Shown here: positions 21,734 to 39,248 of the stretch, piece after piece
How the letters are laid out: every line of letters begins with the position of its first letter
How positions within the stretch are numbered: position 1 is the first letter of the stretch
NCBI RefSeq assembly: GCF_016859285.1
Contig: NC_053400.1
Coordinates: 26,798,501 to 26,862,500 of the forward strand
Direction: 5' to 3'
DNA length: 64,000 nucleotides
From: Xiphias gladius
Lineage: Eukaryota > Chordata > Actinopteri > Istiophoriformes > Xiphiidae
Translations under genes and position numbers: made by a program
The notes under the pieces: model-generated
What the model was told of the DNA's origin: nothing
What the model saw: the letters and a program-made list of their open reading frames with translations, nothing else
Databases searched by the model: none

Positions 21734-23920
21734 ACCTCTGACCTCCTTATCTCTTTTACCCCCTCTCTTCCCTCTCACCTTTCAACCTCTCCAACACCAC
21801 TGTCCCAGCACTGAGGAGACCTAAACCGAAAACTGAACTAAACCTTAAACTGCTCTCTCTTCTCTGCCTTCTCCTCTGGTGCTACTCACAACTACCGACC
21901 CACACTCTTCCACGCCTTCTCCACAGTTCCCCTTTGTATTCACCATCATCTTACACTATGCGAAGGAACAAAAACAAGTAACTGCCTTTGTGCTTGTTTC
22001 GAGGACTTCGACATGTTGTTTCTTTACATGTACACAACAATGATCCTTGGCTAATGGAGGCGTTGACCAAATACGACGGGAGGTGAAGTTAGGATGGCAT
22101 CAAAAGGAAAGCGAGAGCACCACTCTAGAGTAGCTCAGTGAAAATCGAGAGCACAGAAGAAGCCTCCTATTGAATTAAAAAAAAAGACTGTGCTGCAGAA
22201 GGTGCCAATTTATTGCACCTGTCAGAAGCTCACTGCTTATCACCACCAAGGCCATAATAGCCTAGTCTGCTGTTCAGACCAACCTTTGTAGTATGTATGT
22301 AACTCACAGATGTAGTTTGTATGTCTGTGTGCGCCTATGTAGACGCAGAGAGTTAAAGACCCGTGACGGAGCATGTGATCTATGCGTTTGGCTGGTGATT
22401 TCATGGTCTATTGGCCCTTATAAGGTCTGTTCTTTTGGGTCAGCTGTTGCTCTGTTGTTTGTAGAAAATGTTCAGTAGAAGTGTTATGGTGAGATTTTAC
22501 ACATTATATCCAGCTCATAACATCCCCCTGGCACTTATGTTCGACACTTGAAATGAAAGTGTTCAGTGCTTACCAGACATGACCAGGGATCAACCCCAGG
22601 TGGGACTCTTACACATTCCCTCGGTCACATTCTATCACTTTGATTCAATGCACTTTAAAACCTTTTTGCCACAGTCTTTTCTTTCCTTTTCCCCCCTCAT
22701 TAGTCGAGTTGCAGGTATGGAGATTATTGGTTTAGTTTAACTTTCCTTGTGACAGAGATGAAGAACTGGAGGGAACGAGGATGATAACGAGACGTTAGAT
22801 GACTCAGTTGTTCCCTGTGTTGTATGTTGTCAGTGTCTTTGAGCCCTCTTACTCTTTCTTCTGCCTTTGACCAGCTGCAGGTCCAGCCAAGACTCTTGAT
22901 ATCCTTCTCTTACTGCACAGACAGAAACCTATCGCCACTGCACAGAGGCTAAATAGTCAACACTGTAAACACCTCATTTAATACAGACATCTTAGTACAC
23001 TTTTCCAGCAAATTATCCTGTAGTTTTTGAAATTTGAAAATGCAGTTTACTGATTGGCCACTGCGGTGCTATTAAAGGGAAAGTTCAGCAGTGTGAAGCT
23101 TTTTTTGTTTTGTTTTGTTTTTTGTTTTTGTTTTTTATAATCTGAGCTGTGAGGTGTGATGAGTAGGAGGGCTGAGGATACCAACGCAAAACCAAATGTT
23201 TATTTTAGTGGATTGTTTGTAAAATACTGGTGATTGTTATATTGTATAATTAGATGGAGAACAATGCATGCAAGACAGATTTTAATGTGAGGGAGTATTT
23301 TTGTTTTAAAGACTGCATTCAAAAGCTTTTCCTGTTTTCTTGACTGAGCTGAGCGTTAGAGCTGCTGCAACACAGCAGCGAGGACGTAAAAGCTGCAATT
23401 AAGAGCTAAAATTGATCACAAAGGTTTAGATAAAATCTTACTGCGGTACTGGGACCTGTGGACTTTTTAAACCTGAATCTGACTGAGAACCTGTTGCAAA
23501 CCTTGTTGTAAGGGCTTAGGAAGCTTTTTCCAAGGCAACGTCTATCCAAGTAAATGTGTAACCTAAAACCTGCAATTGAACACTGTGATGAGACAGACAG
23601 ATGGATGGTTTGACATTACAAAGGGATGCGCAGTGATTGACAACAGTGCATCTTGAAAGGTCAAGGTTTGCGTTTTATAAGACCTGGCAACCTCTAGTGT
23701 TTACTCCAGTTGCAAGAAGTTTGGCATATCAGGGCACTTCATTTAATAGCACACACTGTCATTCCTGAAAGTGTGCAGAATATTTATAAACAATCAAATA
23801 ATAAGAATCAAGAACCTCTGTTGATGCTGAACAGTTTTCAGTTTTTGTTCACACTCAAAGACGTCACCTTTGACTGCATAAAAAAATGAGGAAGTGGAAT
23901 AAAGTCTTTGTGTTTGCAAC
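21734..23920 (+). other. abhd2: abhd2 3' UTR (inferred)
   Basis: Non-coding sequence after the stop. A candidate polyadenylation signal AATAAA at 23898-23903 is followed by the TG-rich 'gtctttgtgtttgcaacctg'. Further AATAAA hexamers occur at about 25088, 25747 and 26087, so longer transcripts are possible. T/G-rich runs (tttgttttgttttg) at about 23100-23140 could bind RNA regulators. Confidence 0.4.
23898..23903 (+). terminator. abhd2: Candidate abhd2 polyadenylation signal
   Basis: Canonical AATAAA with a GT-rich downstream element within 20 nt, about 2.2 kb after the stop codon. Chosen by context only. Confidence 0.35.
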
Positions 23921-24198
23921 CTGAAAAATTATGCCTGAAGAATAATTATTCTTAGCATCTAAATTTATTCTTGGAAATCATTTGGGTGGAGATTCTTTTT
24001 GTCAAAAGAATAGAACTTCCACTGTGAATATGATGACTACTGAAATCCCAATCGTTTGTTCTTTGGCTCAAGGACAGTTTTGCAAACACAGTTTATGGAG
24101 ATGTGTTTTGAGATGTAATGGCTTCATCTTAACCTCCTGTGGTGGACATTATTCCAGGCATTAGTCTCACCAGTGCTGGCTTGGCTAAAATTACAAAT

Positions 24199-24479
24199 AG
24201 GGATTCACCGATCCAACTTTATCCCTCTCAACTCAGGGTATCTACCAATACCAAATACTGATCTCATACACACATTTAAAATCTGTACACCTCACTGTGT
24301 GTTACTGTAAAATGAGACCAGGGACTGCTGTGGTTTTAAATTAGCAGCCCGCCGTGACTGAATTAATGAAACTGAAAGTGGAAGCACTAAATATTATGAC
24401 ATTGACTTTTAATCTTTGTTTAATCTGGATCAGTGACATAGCGGCCGAGTGTTTGGTGTTTGGGTTGGTGCATCTCTCA
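24199..24479. repeat. MITE-like element with imperfect terminal inverted repeats
   Basis: The left end 'agggattcaccgatccaac' is the approximate reverse complement of the right end 'ttgggttggtgcatctctc'. About 280 bp, no coding capacity. The 'gggatgcaccgat' type terminus is common among short fish DNA elements. Confidence 0.5.
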
Positions 24480-24486
24480 TTGAAAG

Positions 24487-24514
24487 GTGTGTGTGTGTGT
24501 GTGTGTGTGTGTGT
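24487..24514 (+). repeat. (GT)n microsatellite
   Basis: About 14 GT units directly after the MITE-like element. Confidence 0.95.
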
Positions 24515-26550
24515 CTGTCTGGAGCCGCCACAGTCTTTCTTTGTCTTTAAAGACTATCATCCTGCATTGATCAAACCACGAACCACTATTGCCATCTGTT
24601 GTCAGGGAGACCTAACTACAACTGCCAGTCATTGATGACATCCTCACAGTCACCCACAGTGAGATTATACGGTTCATGGTTCACTCTGTCCGCAGCTCTC
24701 ATTTCAACAACAACAATGAAAAATCATGTGGTTTGGATTTATTCAGGCTTGTAGAAAAATCCGATGACTATTGATGACACCAGCACAAACCCAGTTTCTG
24801 CAGTGAGAGCCATTTGTGTTCTTTATAAGCTTTTTGCCTCCCCCCAACTTTGCACAAAAATGCAGGTTTAGATGTATCATTTTGATGTATTGTTTTCTAA
24901 TCTATTATTTTGGGTATTTTTCTTTTTTTGTATTTTGTATTGTTATTATGACTTCTTGTGTTGTTGTGCAAATGCATCAGAGCGTGAGTGCTGATGCGTA
25001 AACATGCAGTAAGTGTATACTGTGTCATATCACCACCTCTGATTGACAAAAACCAAAACGTCTTCACTTTAACAATGGAAAAAGCAAAATAAATATATAA
25101 AGATAGTGTATATTCAAATATTTGAGGGACGAGGGGTGAAAAACTAAAGGCAATATCCAACCAGGAGGGGATTCTCTTTTCATTTAATGCTAATGTGACA
25201 GGAAATAGTGTCAAAGTCTATTAGACCAAAACATGTCATCAAGATAATTTTCTCAAGGAGTGTGGGATCTGAAATGTGTTTTACTGTGTTGATATAAAAA
25301 TATGGTCCTCTGTATTTATCCTAACCCCAGTGCTTCAATCACCTTTTTTCCAAGATTGTGGGCTCATGTTAAGTTTCTTGGAAACTGAGGAAATCAAATA
25401 TAAACCTCTCGAGTCACTTAAAATGTCAGTGAATCCAAAAATACACCTTGGACCTCAGTGTTGTGCTCTTCTCAAAGGATTTTCCAATTGAAATCTTATC
25501 AGCCTAAGCAAGTGGGTGAGAGCCTTCACTATGTTAACCTGCAGTAATCATTATGCAGCTTTTAGTTTGTTTTTACAAACATTTTGATGCTGAAAGACAG
25601 TTAAGGGATTTGGCAACAGCTAGACGGGGCACACATAGTTGCACAACATAATGTACTCTGATATTGAACACTAGGCGTTTTTGTGGAAGAAAACCAGTGG
25701 TGTGTGTGACCTAATTATGAAAGGATATATGGTCATCGTGTTCCGAAATAAATTATTTTCTCAAAAGAAAACTGTTTCCTTTTTACGGTTAGATGTTTTT
25801 GGTTTTTGTCTTGTTTTTTTTTAAAAACATTTTCAGCATAAATGTTGTAATAGAAATTGTTATCTGATTAATATTAAGGTTCATAGCTAACATAGCTAAA
25901 TACTTGTCTATGGGATTTTAGGATGGGGTTAACATGACATGGACTTATAATTTATAATAAAGTTAAGGCCCCTGATGGCGACTGAATTTTTTGGCTACTT
26001 GGTTCATAAAAGTGACATAAGAGTCTTCACATGGTCAAAACACAGTTTGCATACCTTGAGATTAGTTGTTTACTTCTTGTATTTTGAATAAACTGTGTCT
26101 GTTTATGAAAGTGACATTGAAAGAGAGAACAGATGTAGAAATGCTACTTACAGCCTTGCATTAAATTTTTTTTTTTTTTTTTAAATGCAATGCATATAAA
26201 TACTGGAATCTGGAAAAGGTATGAGCTCCGATTTTAAGTATGCAATAAGTGCAGCAAATGTCAAAATAAACTGCAAACTGATGTTCACAGTGCAAATGTA
26301 AAGACCCTTCAGGAGGGAAAACAGTCTGGAGGGATACATTTCCATGGTAACTAAGGTCAGACTCATTTAATCCTCCTTTATGAAACAGAATTGGCTGAAA
26401 ACAGGCCTGATTTGATGGGGAAAGCCTGGTGGTAATCTAACTGGTAATCTTGCTTTCTCAAACACGCATCAGGTTATCTGAAATAACAGGAAGACAAATG
26501 ATAAAAACTACAATTCATATCAAACTACAGACACACACACACACACAAAA
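24515..26550. other. Interval between the convergent abhd2 and rlbp1 genes
   Basis: AT-rich, no coding frame with a recognisable motif. It contains several AATAAA hexamers on the + strand, so it may partly be distal abhd2 3' UTR. Confidence 0.4.
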
Positions 26551-26559
26551 AAAATCTAT

Positions 26560-26565
26560 TTTATT
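26560..26565 (-). terminator. rlbp1: Candidate rlbp1 polyadenylation signal
   Basis: TTTATT on the + strand, so AATAAA on the rlbp1 strand. It is followed in the transcript direction by a T-rich and (GT)9-like run (26530-26557 reverse-complemented), a good downstream element. It would give a 3' UTR of about 1.7 kb that contains the Tc1-like element at 27084-28060. Confidence 0.35.
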
Positions 26566-27083
26566 GAAAATTTCCCAATCCAATGCACATTGCAGAATGG
26601 ATATTTGTGGTACATCAGGCATCTGAGTGTAACAACAGAAAAAAGGCTGCTGAGACAAAGAACTGTTTCCATGGCACCGCATCAGGAGGCCCCTGCTCCT
26701 AAAAAAAACGGTCAAATGCAGGCACATCCATTATTAGTCTTCCCTCTTCATACCTTTTTAAAATTCACCCTTGAGACTGTAATACGCTTCTATTGCTCCT
26801 TCATCTGACAGAACTGTAGGCACAAGGTTGTCCTGTATGTTTTAAAATTAATTTTTTAGGCAAAGAACATAAAACCATTCTCAGTCTGACCTCATTCTGG
26901 TTGTGAGCTACATCATCACATTACCAGCTCTCTCACCGTCCCTCTGCTTATACAGTAATAAGGAATGTAACCGGAACAGGAGCAAAACTCGCCAGAACTA
27001 TCAAATCACAAACATTAACCATCAGTTATTCTCTCTGTAGTATCTAAACATCCTTTTTCGTTCCCATATCTATCACCATTACA

Positions 27084-28060
27084 CAGTGGCATGAAAAAGT
27101 TTGGGTTCCCCGGGTCAAAATTTTTGCTACTGTGGATGGTTAAGTGAGTAGGAGATGACCTGATCTACAAAAGGCATAAAGTTAAAAGGTGAAACATTTT
27201 TTAACATTTTAAGCAAGATTAGTGTATTATTTTTTTGTATTATAAGTGTATCATTTTGATCCCCTGAACTGATGACGTTAAAATAGAACTTTTTGGTCTC
27301 AATTAGCAAAGGTATGATTGGAGGAAAAAAGGTTGCAGAATTTCATGGAAAGAACACCTCTCCAACTGCTAAACACGGGGGTGGATCGATCATGCTTTGA
27401 GCTTGTGTTGCAGCCAGTGGCACAGGGAGCATTTCACTGGTAGAGGGAAGAGTGGATTCAATTAAATACCAGCAAATTCTGAGAGCAAATATCAGACAGA
27501 CTGTACAAAAAGCTGAAGATGAAAAGAGGATGGCTTCCACAACAGGATAATGACCCCAAATACACCTATAAAAATCCACAATGGACTACCTCAAGAGGCG
27601 CAAGGTGATGGTTTTGCTGTGGTCCTCCAAGTTCCCCGACCTAAACATCATCGAAAATCTGTGAATAGACTTCAAAAGAGCACTGCACTCAAGACGGCCC
27701 AAGAACCTCTCAGAACTACACGCCTTTTGCAAGGAAAAATGGGCGAAAATCCCCCAAACAAGAACTGAAAGACACTTAGCTGCTACCAAAAGCATTTACC
27801 AGCTGTGATACCTGCCACAGGGGGGTGTTACTAAGTGCTGTCCATGCAGGGTGCCCAAACTTTTGTTTCAGGCCCTTTATCTTTTTTGTTATTTTGAAAT
27901 TGTAAAAGATGGAATTAAAAAATCAATCTTGCTGAAAATATTAAAGAAACGTGTCATCATAACGTCATGCCTTTTAGATATCAGGTCATCTTTTACTCAC
28001 ATCACTAGTCACAGAAACAGAAAATTTGACCATGGGAGCCCAAACTTTTTCGTGCCACTG
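27084..28060 (+). mobile_element. Internally deleted Tc1-like transposon with intact terminal repeats
   Basis: The left terminus 'cagtggcatgaaaaagtttg' and the right terminus 'aaactttttcgtgccactg' form inverted repeats that match, with scattered mismatches, over about 40 nt. TA follows the right end; the left flank reads CA, so the TA target duplication is damaged on that side. Inside, on the + strand, the C-terminal half of a transposase is recognisable (a hydrophobic GGGSIMLWAC-like region, QQDNDPKYT around the second catalytic Asp, an IENL-like block) but broken by stops and frameshifts. The N-terminal DNA-binding half is missing. Lies 195 bp beyond the rlbp1 stop codon. Confidence 0.8.
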
Positions 28061-28254
28061 TATTACTCATTTGCAAACCATCCCCTGCTCCTAACTCTAG
28101 ATACTTCTTTTTTGCTCATAAGAACTGCCTGAATAATAATGAAAATATCAACCTAGCTTCAAAATAAGACCACATATCTGATCTGATCACAAAAGAAGCA
28201 TCTAGGGGTGAAGGACACTATAACTCTTGGGTTTGAAAGGGGATGACTGTTCTT

Positions 28255-33000
<4,746 letters not shown>

Positions 33001-33009
<9 letters not shown>

Positions 33010-33058
33010 GGTTGCAGCGTCTCTCAGCAGCTTCACCAACACCGTGAAGAAAGAAGGG
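33001..33058 (-). CDS. rlbp1: rlbp1 first coding exon
   Basis: Only ATG GCT GCG (33009-33001) is coding, then the donor GTAAGT. Upstream, a possible acceptor 'gtctttttgtgccag' ends at 33059, suggesting one or more separate 5' UTR exons as in mammals. Leader extent is uncertain. Confidence 0.8.
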
Positions 33059-33059
33059 C

Positions 33060-34300
33060 TGGCACAAAAAGACCGTGAACACGTCAGTGAAGGAAAACCG
33101 AGTCTGCAGCCTTTTTCTTTCAGAGTTGTCCACGAGTTTTTTAATGTCAAGAGTTTCTTTATGGAAAGGCCATACGATGAAAAATCTGTCCAGTTGCTGA
33201 TATATGACAGAATCTACATAAATGATCCACATAAATGCAACAGGTAATGGTGTATACTCAATTTAACTGCGATCTAAAAACAGACCTACATTTACTGGAA
33301 AGGGTTCATTGAAAGTGCACAGTAGTGTAGTCTCATTCAAAACATTCTTCAACGATATTTAAAACATTAAAAAAAAAAGATACCTGGCCAAATAATGTTA
33401 ATTTAGTATGTTATAAAGCCATATACTGATGCTGATATTAATTGATCTAAAGTGCTGTAACCAAGAATCATGTCACAGATGCCACACAGCTCCACTCCAG
33501 CAAAAATGTACGAGTGTGTTTGTCCACCAGTAAGCAATTTCAAATGAAATCTCAAATACAGAACATCAAACAGTGCAATGAACAAAGCATACAAAGCATG
33601 GACAACGAATTAACACACTTTACAACACATTCATTCATTTAAGTAAATTATGGTTATGTGGCATTCAGCATCCAATAAAAAGATGCATGGTTTATCACAG
33701 CGGTTTTGTTTTAGTACCCACTTTCATCATCTTTATTTGCAGATCTATCTAGGGGTTATTTTAGCTAAAGAGCTGTGCAGCCTTACCTTAAGCAGACGGG
33801 ATAAGACAAGTAGACCGAGTGGCAGGGGAGACAACAGGAGGAGAGAGGACAAGGAGGGGAGGAGTTACGGAAAATGTCACTCAAAGCAGGATTAAAATGA
33901 CACAGTGGATTACAATGAATGGCTAATCTACATAATGCAAACTGTGGAGTGAAGGGGGAACTGGGAGGTGTGCGGCCTGGACTATCATGCGGGTCCTGTG
34001 GGGGAAAAACACAACACCACTGAAGAAAACACATGAAAAAAATTTGGAAGGCACAACAACATTTAGAAAGTGAATTGACATTGCAGAAAAAACAAGGAAA
34101 TTTAAAAAAAGAAAAAAAGAAAAAAAAGATCATTGACAAATCACCAAAACAAAAGAAACACAACAAAAGAGAAAAGATTTGTCCACATTACATAATTGCA
34201 GCAGGGAACCTAACCATCCACAAACCATACAAACACATGCACAAAATCACACTGAAAATGAATATTTGAATCTAATATTTTAAATTAGTTTCATTTTCAT
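33060..34300 (-). promoter_or_regulatory. rlbp1: Region upstream of rlbp1
   Basis: No coding gene. Two GGATTA motifs (33889-33894 and 33907-33912), 18 bp apart, followed by TAATCT at about 33924, resemble photoreceptor/RPE CRX/OTX sites (TAATCC core). The 34033-34160 stretch is A-rich low complexity; the Lys-rich open frame there is not a gene. Confidence 0.3.
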
Positions 34301-34989
34301 CACACTTCATTTTATTTTGAAACATAAGCAAATCTGACTGCATCTTGAGGAGAAACCAAAGAATGAGAGGATGCGTGATTAATTAAAATTAAGTTTCCAT
34401 GTGATTGTTATGTTTTTCATTCAGCCTCCGCCCACAGTGTGTTAGGTATTTACCTCTCACCCGATACTGTTTTAAGAGTTGTTCCCACTGCTGTGTTTCA
34501 CCTCGCTTTTTTTTTTTTTCCCCAGTGGGAGACAGTGGCTGCTGTCACCCAGTCAGACTGGTAGTTAACGCAGCACATGTGACATGAAAGGTGGGATTTG
34601 CCCACAGGATTTTGCCTGTGGAAATGTCATATGAGGGAGGCGACCACCTGTGAGGGAAGGCTCACACTTGCAGCTCCACATTACGCATTCCTCTCCTCAC
34701 ATTCTTTAAAATCCGCATCAGAGGGAACCACTTGTTTTGGGTCCCAGATTATGGATTACTTATCCATGACTGCACAACATCAGACAACTTGCCTCTCTTT
34801 TAGTGCCAGTCATTGATTAGAGTAATTGAAAATCAAATCACATTTCTTTTTAGTTTCTGGAGCTTGATGGAGGGATTTTCATGTATCTATTTCCATCTTC
34901 CTTGACTCCATCTTTGTTACTTACAGTAATGAAGAATCCTACGTGTCATTCGCCTGCGGAAATGTACATTTTTAGCCGCACTAATGTCC

Positions 34990-35365
34990 TGGCGCTATGG
35001 AATGGCAATGGCGGTCGGTCGGTTCGTCCGTCACTTTGGTTCAGACTGAAATATTTCATCAGCCGTTGGATGGGCTGCCATTTTGCAGAGACAGTCCTGG
35101 TCCCCAGAGGATTAATCGTGCTGACGTTGATGACCCACTGACTTTTCCTCTAGCGCCACCTGCGGTTTTGAGTGGCATGTTTTAACAACTATTGGATAGA
35201 TTGTCATGATTATTCGGTATAGACATTCATGTTCGCCGCAGGATGAATCGTAACAATTGGTAATCAAGTCAAAACCTCGGTTTTTCCAATACTTTGATGA
35301 TAGTCCCATCAGCCTCAGCTGTACATTATGGTTAGTGCCAATTAGCAAAAGTTAGCATGCTAACA
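34990..35365 (+). repeat. Dispersed fish repeat E
   Basis: Recognised by its fixed phrases: 'ttggttcagactgaaatatttc', 'gttggatgggctgccattttg', 'catcagcctcagctgtacatt' and 'gccaattagcaaaagttagcatgctaacac'. These recur widely in spiny-rayed fish introns and UTRs, from memory. No coding capacity. Confidence 0.6.
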
Positions 35366-35804
35366 CTTTAAACTAAGACTTTCAGTCATGTTTATTCACA
35401 TTTTCTGTATTGTACTGCTTATCTTTTTACATTTAACTTCACTTTGGCTTTACCTATCTACACTTGTCTATTTCCACTTGGATTTGTACTGTTGATTAAT
35501 TTAGAAATGGACATTTTTCCCTTGAGATTTACAGATTTAATTTTTCTTCTCTATATTAATAATTCTTGTCCTTTTACAATGACATCTTCTTTATAAGAAT
35601 CCTCCTTTTTTAAGTTCTTACTTTTTTGTGTGTGTATGCTGTATTTTCTCTTTTGTGCATCAAGATGTCCATGAAGATTTTCAGTCATCAACGTTTATCT
35701 AAAAGTATCAAGTCAAAAGCAACAGGACATGCTGTTTTATTCTTGAGGATGTTGCCATTCATCCAAGATGTGTCTTCCATTCCCTTGAATGATGAAAAAA
35801 AGTG

Positions 35805-36080
35805 TTTTAAGAGAATAGTTCAACACTTTTGGGAAATGCTTATATTCACTTTCCGGTCTATTGTTAGATGAGAGGATTGGTACCACTTTCATATTTGTCA
35901 GTTAAATGTGCAGCTACAGCCAGGAGACAGTTATCTTAGCTTAGCATAAAGACTGGAAACAGGGGAAAGCGCTAGTCTGGATCTCTCCAAAGGTAAAAAG
36001 ATTTGCCTAATTAACATATTATATCTCATCTGTTTAATCTGCACAAAAAACAAAAAAGTGATTGACAAGTTGCAGTTTAT
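35805..36080 (+). repeat. Dispersed fish repeat D
   Basis: Shows 'aacacttttgggaaatgcttatattcac', 'cagctacagccaggagacag', 'tagcataaagactggaaacagggg' and 'attatatctcatctgtttaatctgcac'. The same family recurs in two nested copies at 55138-55800. Confidence 0.6.
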
Positions 36081-38894
36081 GGAGGTCTCTTTTATTGAAA
36101 AGAGTTTCAAGAGATTTCTTTATGCTGTGAAAAAAAAAAAACTGAACTGAATTGCGCATTTATCAAATAATTGTTTATGCAATTAAAAAGTTTTAAATGA
36201 TCAATCACGGTTTGCTAATTTCTCTCTTCCCATTTTGCACCCCATGGCAAAAACAACACCTTGTGTAGTCTTAGGGCAGAGTAATTTGCATCATGTTTGA
36301 CAGAGGAGAGTGCTGTCGCCGAACTGATAGAAGTGGTTAATGAGCTGCGGGTGAACAGAGGAAGCGTCCATCCCACATTAAAGCTCGATGCTCCGCTGGG
36401 TCTCCCTCCTCCGCACACTGAGGCCTCTGTCATCCAGAACTGGCAGACTTACTATACTCCGCTATTGTTCCTTTATCAGCACCTCTCATTAGTGGATGCT
36501 CATTAATAACCTCCTATTCCCTCGCAGACACAACCAGGGGTTAACAATGCCTCCATGTATCACATCAGACATGGCTATACAAGTGTCCCTCTCTGGTATC
36601 CAGTCAAGTTCTTTGACGTGAAGGAATTCCTGCCAGTTATGTCACCAAGCCAACAAATAGGCCTTCCTGAATACAAATGCATACAGTATAATTCCTTCCA
36701 CACTATGAATCAGTTCTGTTCTGCTGTTTGGAGGTATAAAACACTTATGTGATCTATACTTCGAAGGTTTTCAGGGGGTAAAAAAGTCCTTTTAGTAGTG
36801 TAGTATACATGGTTCAGCCATCAGAGGATAGAGCACCCAGGGTTGAAACTTTCACTAGTGTCAGACTGTTTCATGTCTGAAGACAGCAAGGACTGATAAA
36901 ATCACTGGGATATTTTAAAAGACAAATGGGCAGACAATTCGGCTTTTCTCAGTAGGAAAGCACAGATGTTACTATTAACATTAACAAAGCTCCTTTTTTT
37001 TTTTCCAGGTGTTTTCCAGTACACCACGACAGTCACCTGAAACCAAAGCGGCTAATTATAATTCAGCAATCATTCATATTATTATTTACACTTTGGTTTT
37101 TCTACAGTGATGTGTCAAAATCTCTTCGGTGAAAAACGATAATTGATTGATGTGGCCACAGGGCCATTTTAAACGACCGGCTGAAATGGTTTTATTGGTA
37201 ATCCCAAACCTGCCTCACTTTAGCAGATTCCTGAAACTGATATTCCAGACCTCTAATCTTGATCAACACTCCCACCTAGTGGCACCTGTAATCTGATGCC
37301 CCGTTGCACAAATGGCGTCGAATCCCCAGAAATCTGGTGAATAAGGAAACAGTCAGCACCAGTTAATGCTGTATATAATTTTTTATTTAATTCAAGATTT
37401 CTTTTGATTAGAACTGGGGGAAGAGAAAGTAAACTCTGCAAAATATGGTGCAGTTAAACTAACAAGTTACAGATTTAGTGCACATATGTATTATTATTAT
37501 TGTAATTGTAGTTTTTTTAAATGCATAGGCCATGAAAAATACAGTTTTGGTCCTCGGCCCGTACTGTAGTTTAAAATACACTGAATCAATGTACTCAATG
37601 TGCTGTACGGTCCCAACCTGCAAGGTTTAATTTCTTGACACAAACACAGGTGTGTGCACTAGTGATATACTATAAAGGTATCAGTTTACAGATATAATTC
37701 TTTATCTCGCACGTCTCTCTGTCCTGATATTTAAAGCTTATGTATTTGTCCACATTCTAAAAAGAGAACTAAAAGCATTTTACATACAGAAGGCGTTTGA
37801 GTAATACAATAGTTTGTCTGTATTTATGGACAAATAGCCTGGTGTGTTTAGAGTTGACAAAGTAGCAAAACAGAATGGACCAAAAACTAGGATAAAGGTC
37901 AGCATACTGTAAAAAAAACAAAACAGTGATCAGCTTGTTTAAATAGTGGGTTGTTAGAACCCAATTACATTTTAGCCTAGCTCGTGGAGATGATCACTGA
38001 CTCTTTATTGGAAAAGTGCAAAAAGAATAAAAAGAAATACCACATAGTTTCTCATGATTTTCTCATTGCCACTCTTTTTTGCGCCAGGCCGTCAGTTTCC
38101 TCTTACACTACTTTACTGGACAAAAGCAATATATGTTGATTGATTATCCAGTAAAAGCGGGCTCATACTGGAAACTACATCTAAAAGCATTGGACTAAAA
38201 CGTCAGTATTTACCAGATAAACCTGGGTCACTGGAAAAATCATTAATAAAAACAATTAACAAAAGACCAACCATCCAGCTGAGCCTGTAGTAAAGAACAT
38301 ACCATATGAAATTCTTAGAAAAGTGAAGGCACAAACAAGAAGCTGACACATTCCCGGTTTGAATTTGTTTCAAATAAAATGTAAACATTAAATATCTGGA
38401 GGTACTGATATACTGACATGATTGAATTAATTACAAGTAACATACAAAGACAACACAGCCCATTGTGTTCAAGGGTTTCCTCAACAGTGTCAAAGGTCAG
38501 AGGCAATGGTTTTGTTTGCAGTTCGTAAGCGTGTTTCTAAACATGGCAAGTGATAAATGAGGTTATATGCCACTTCTTCCCCCTTTGTAAATAACTTCTC
38601 ACTGCAGTAAATGGTTCCTCATGGTTAACATAAAATCCTTTTAAAAAGAAATTATATATATAACAAAAATTGGCTGGACTCCTCCTTTATGAAATCTTTT
38701 AAAAGTATATTGAAAGCAATAAAACACCAACATCTGTTGTCATGCTCCTTTCGACAATAAAAACTCCAGAGTTGGATTTAACAGTGCGTAAGTAAACCGA
38801 CTTCTTCTTTTCTGACAGGGACAATTTGTCTTCTGTACAAGGGTCGCCCACAAACTGCAGTAGTTGGCACAAAGCGTCCAGGAAACATTCTGAC

Positions 38895-39248
38895 TCAGCT
38901 CAAAAACGTCAGAGCTGCCATGATGCTGAAGCCCAGCAGGATGAAGAGTACCTTGAGAAGCTGCTTCCCGGGAGAGTTGAGCTCATGTGGGAGGATCTCC
39001 AGGAAGGTGATGTAAACAAAAGTCCCCGCAGCAAGCCCCTCCAGGATGGCCTGGATTAGTGTTCCGGCTTCTAGCTGAGCCTCCATAACGCTGATGCCGA
39101 TGGCAATGCCCAAGGGCGACATCATGGCAAACACTCCGATGTAAGCAGCCACCCATATCGGACGGACTGCGCTCTGGACCAGCTTCACAGACAGGCTGAA
39201 CACTATGATGCTCTTGTGGACAAGTATAGCGATGCATATCTCTAATAC
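38895..39248 (-). CDS. slc39a1: slc39a1 exon 4
   Basis: 354 nt. Encodes VLEICIAILVHKSIIVFSLS through FEILPHE-type helix 7 and ends MAALTFLS; stop TGA at 38895-38897. Covers helices 5-8. Confidence 0.94.
   Translation of the reverse strand, partial: VLEICIAILVHKSIIVFSLSVKLVQSAVRPIWVAAYIGVFAMMSPLGIAIGISVMEAQLEAGTLIQAILEGLAAGTFVYITFLEILPHELNSPGKQLLKVLFILLGFSIMAALTFLS

Larger units (their letters stand above)
34300..38890. other. Interval between rlbp1 and slc39a1
   Basis: No gene recognised. It contains two dispersed repeats (34990-35365 and 35805-36080). The right part (about 38000-38890) is probably slc39a1 3' UTR: TTTATT at 38004-38009, AATAAA on the gene strand, is a candidate poly(A) signal, with others near 37382. 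Confidence 0.4.
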
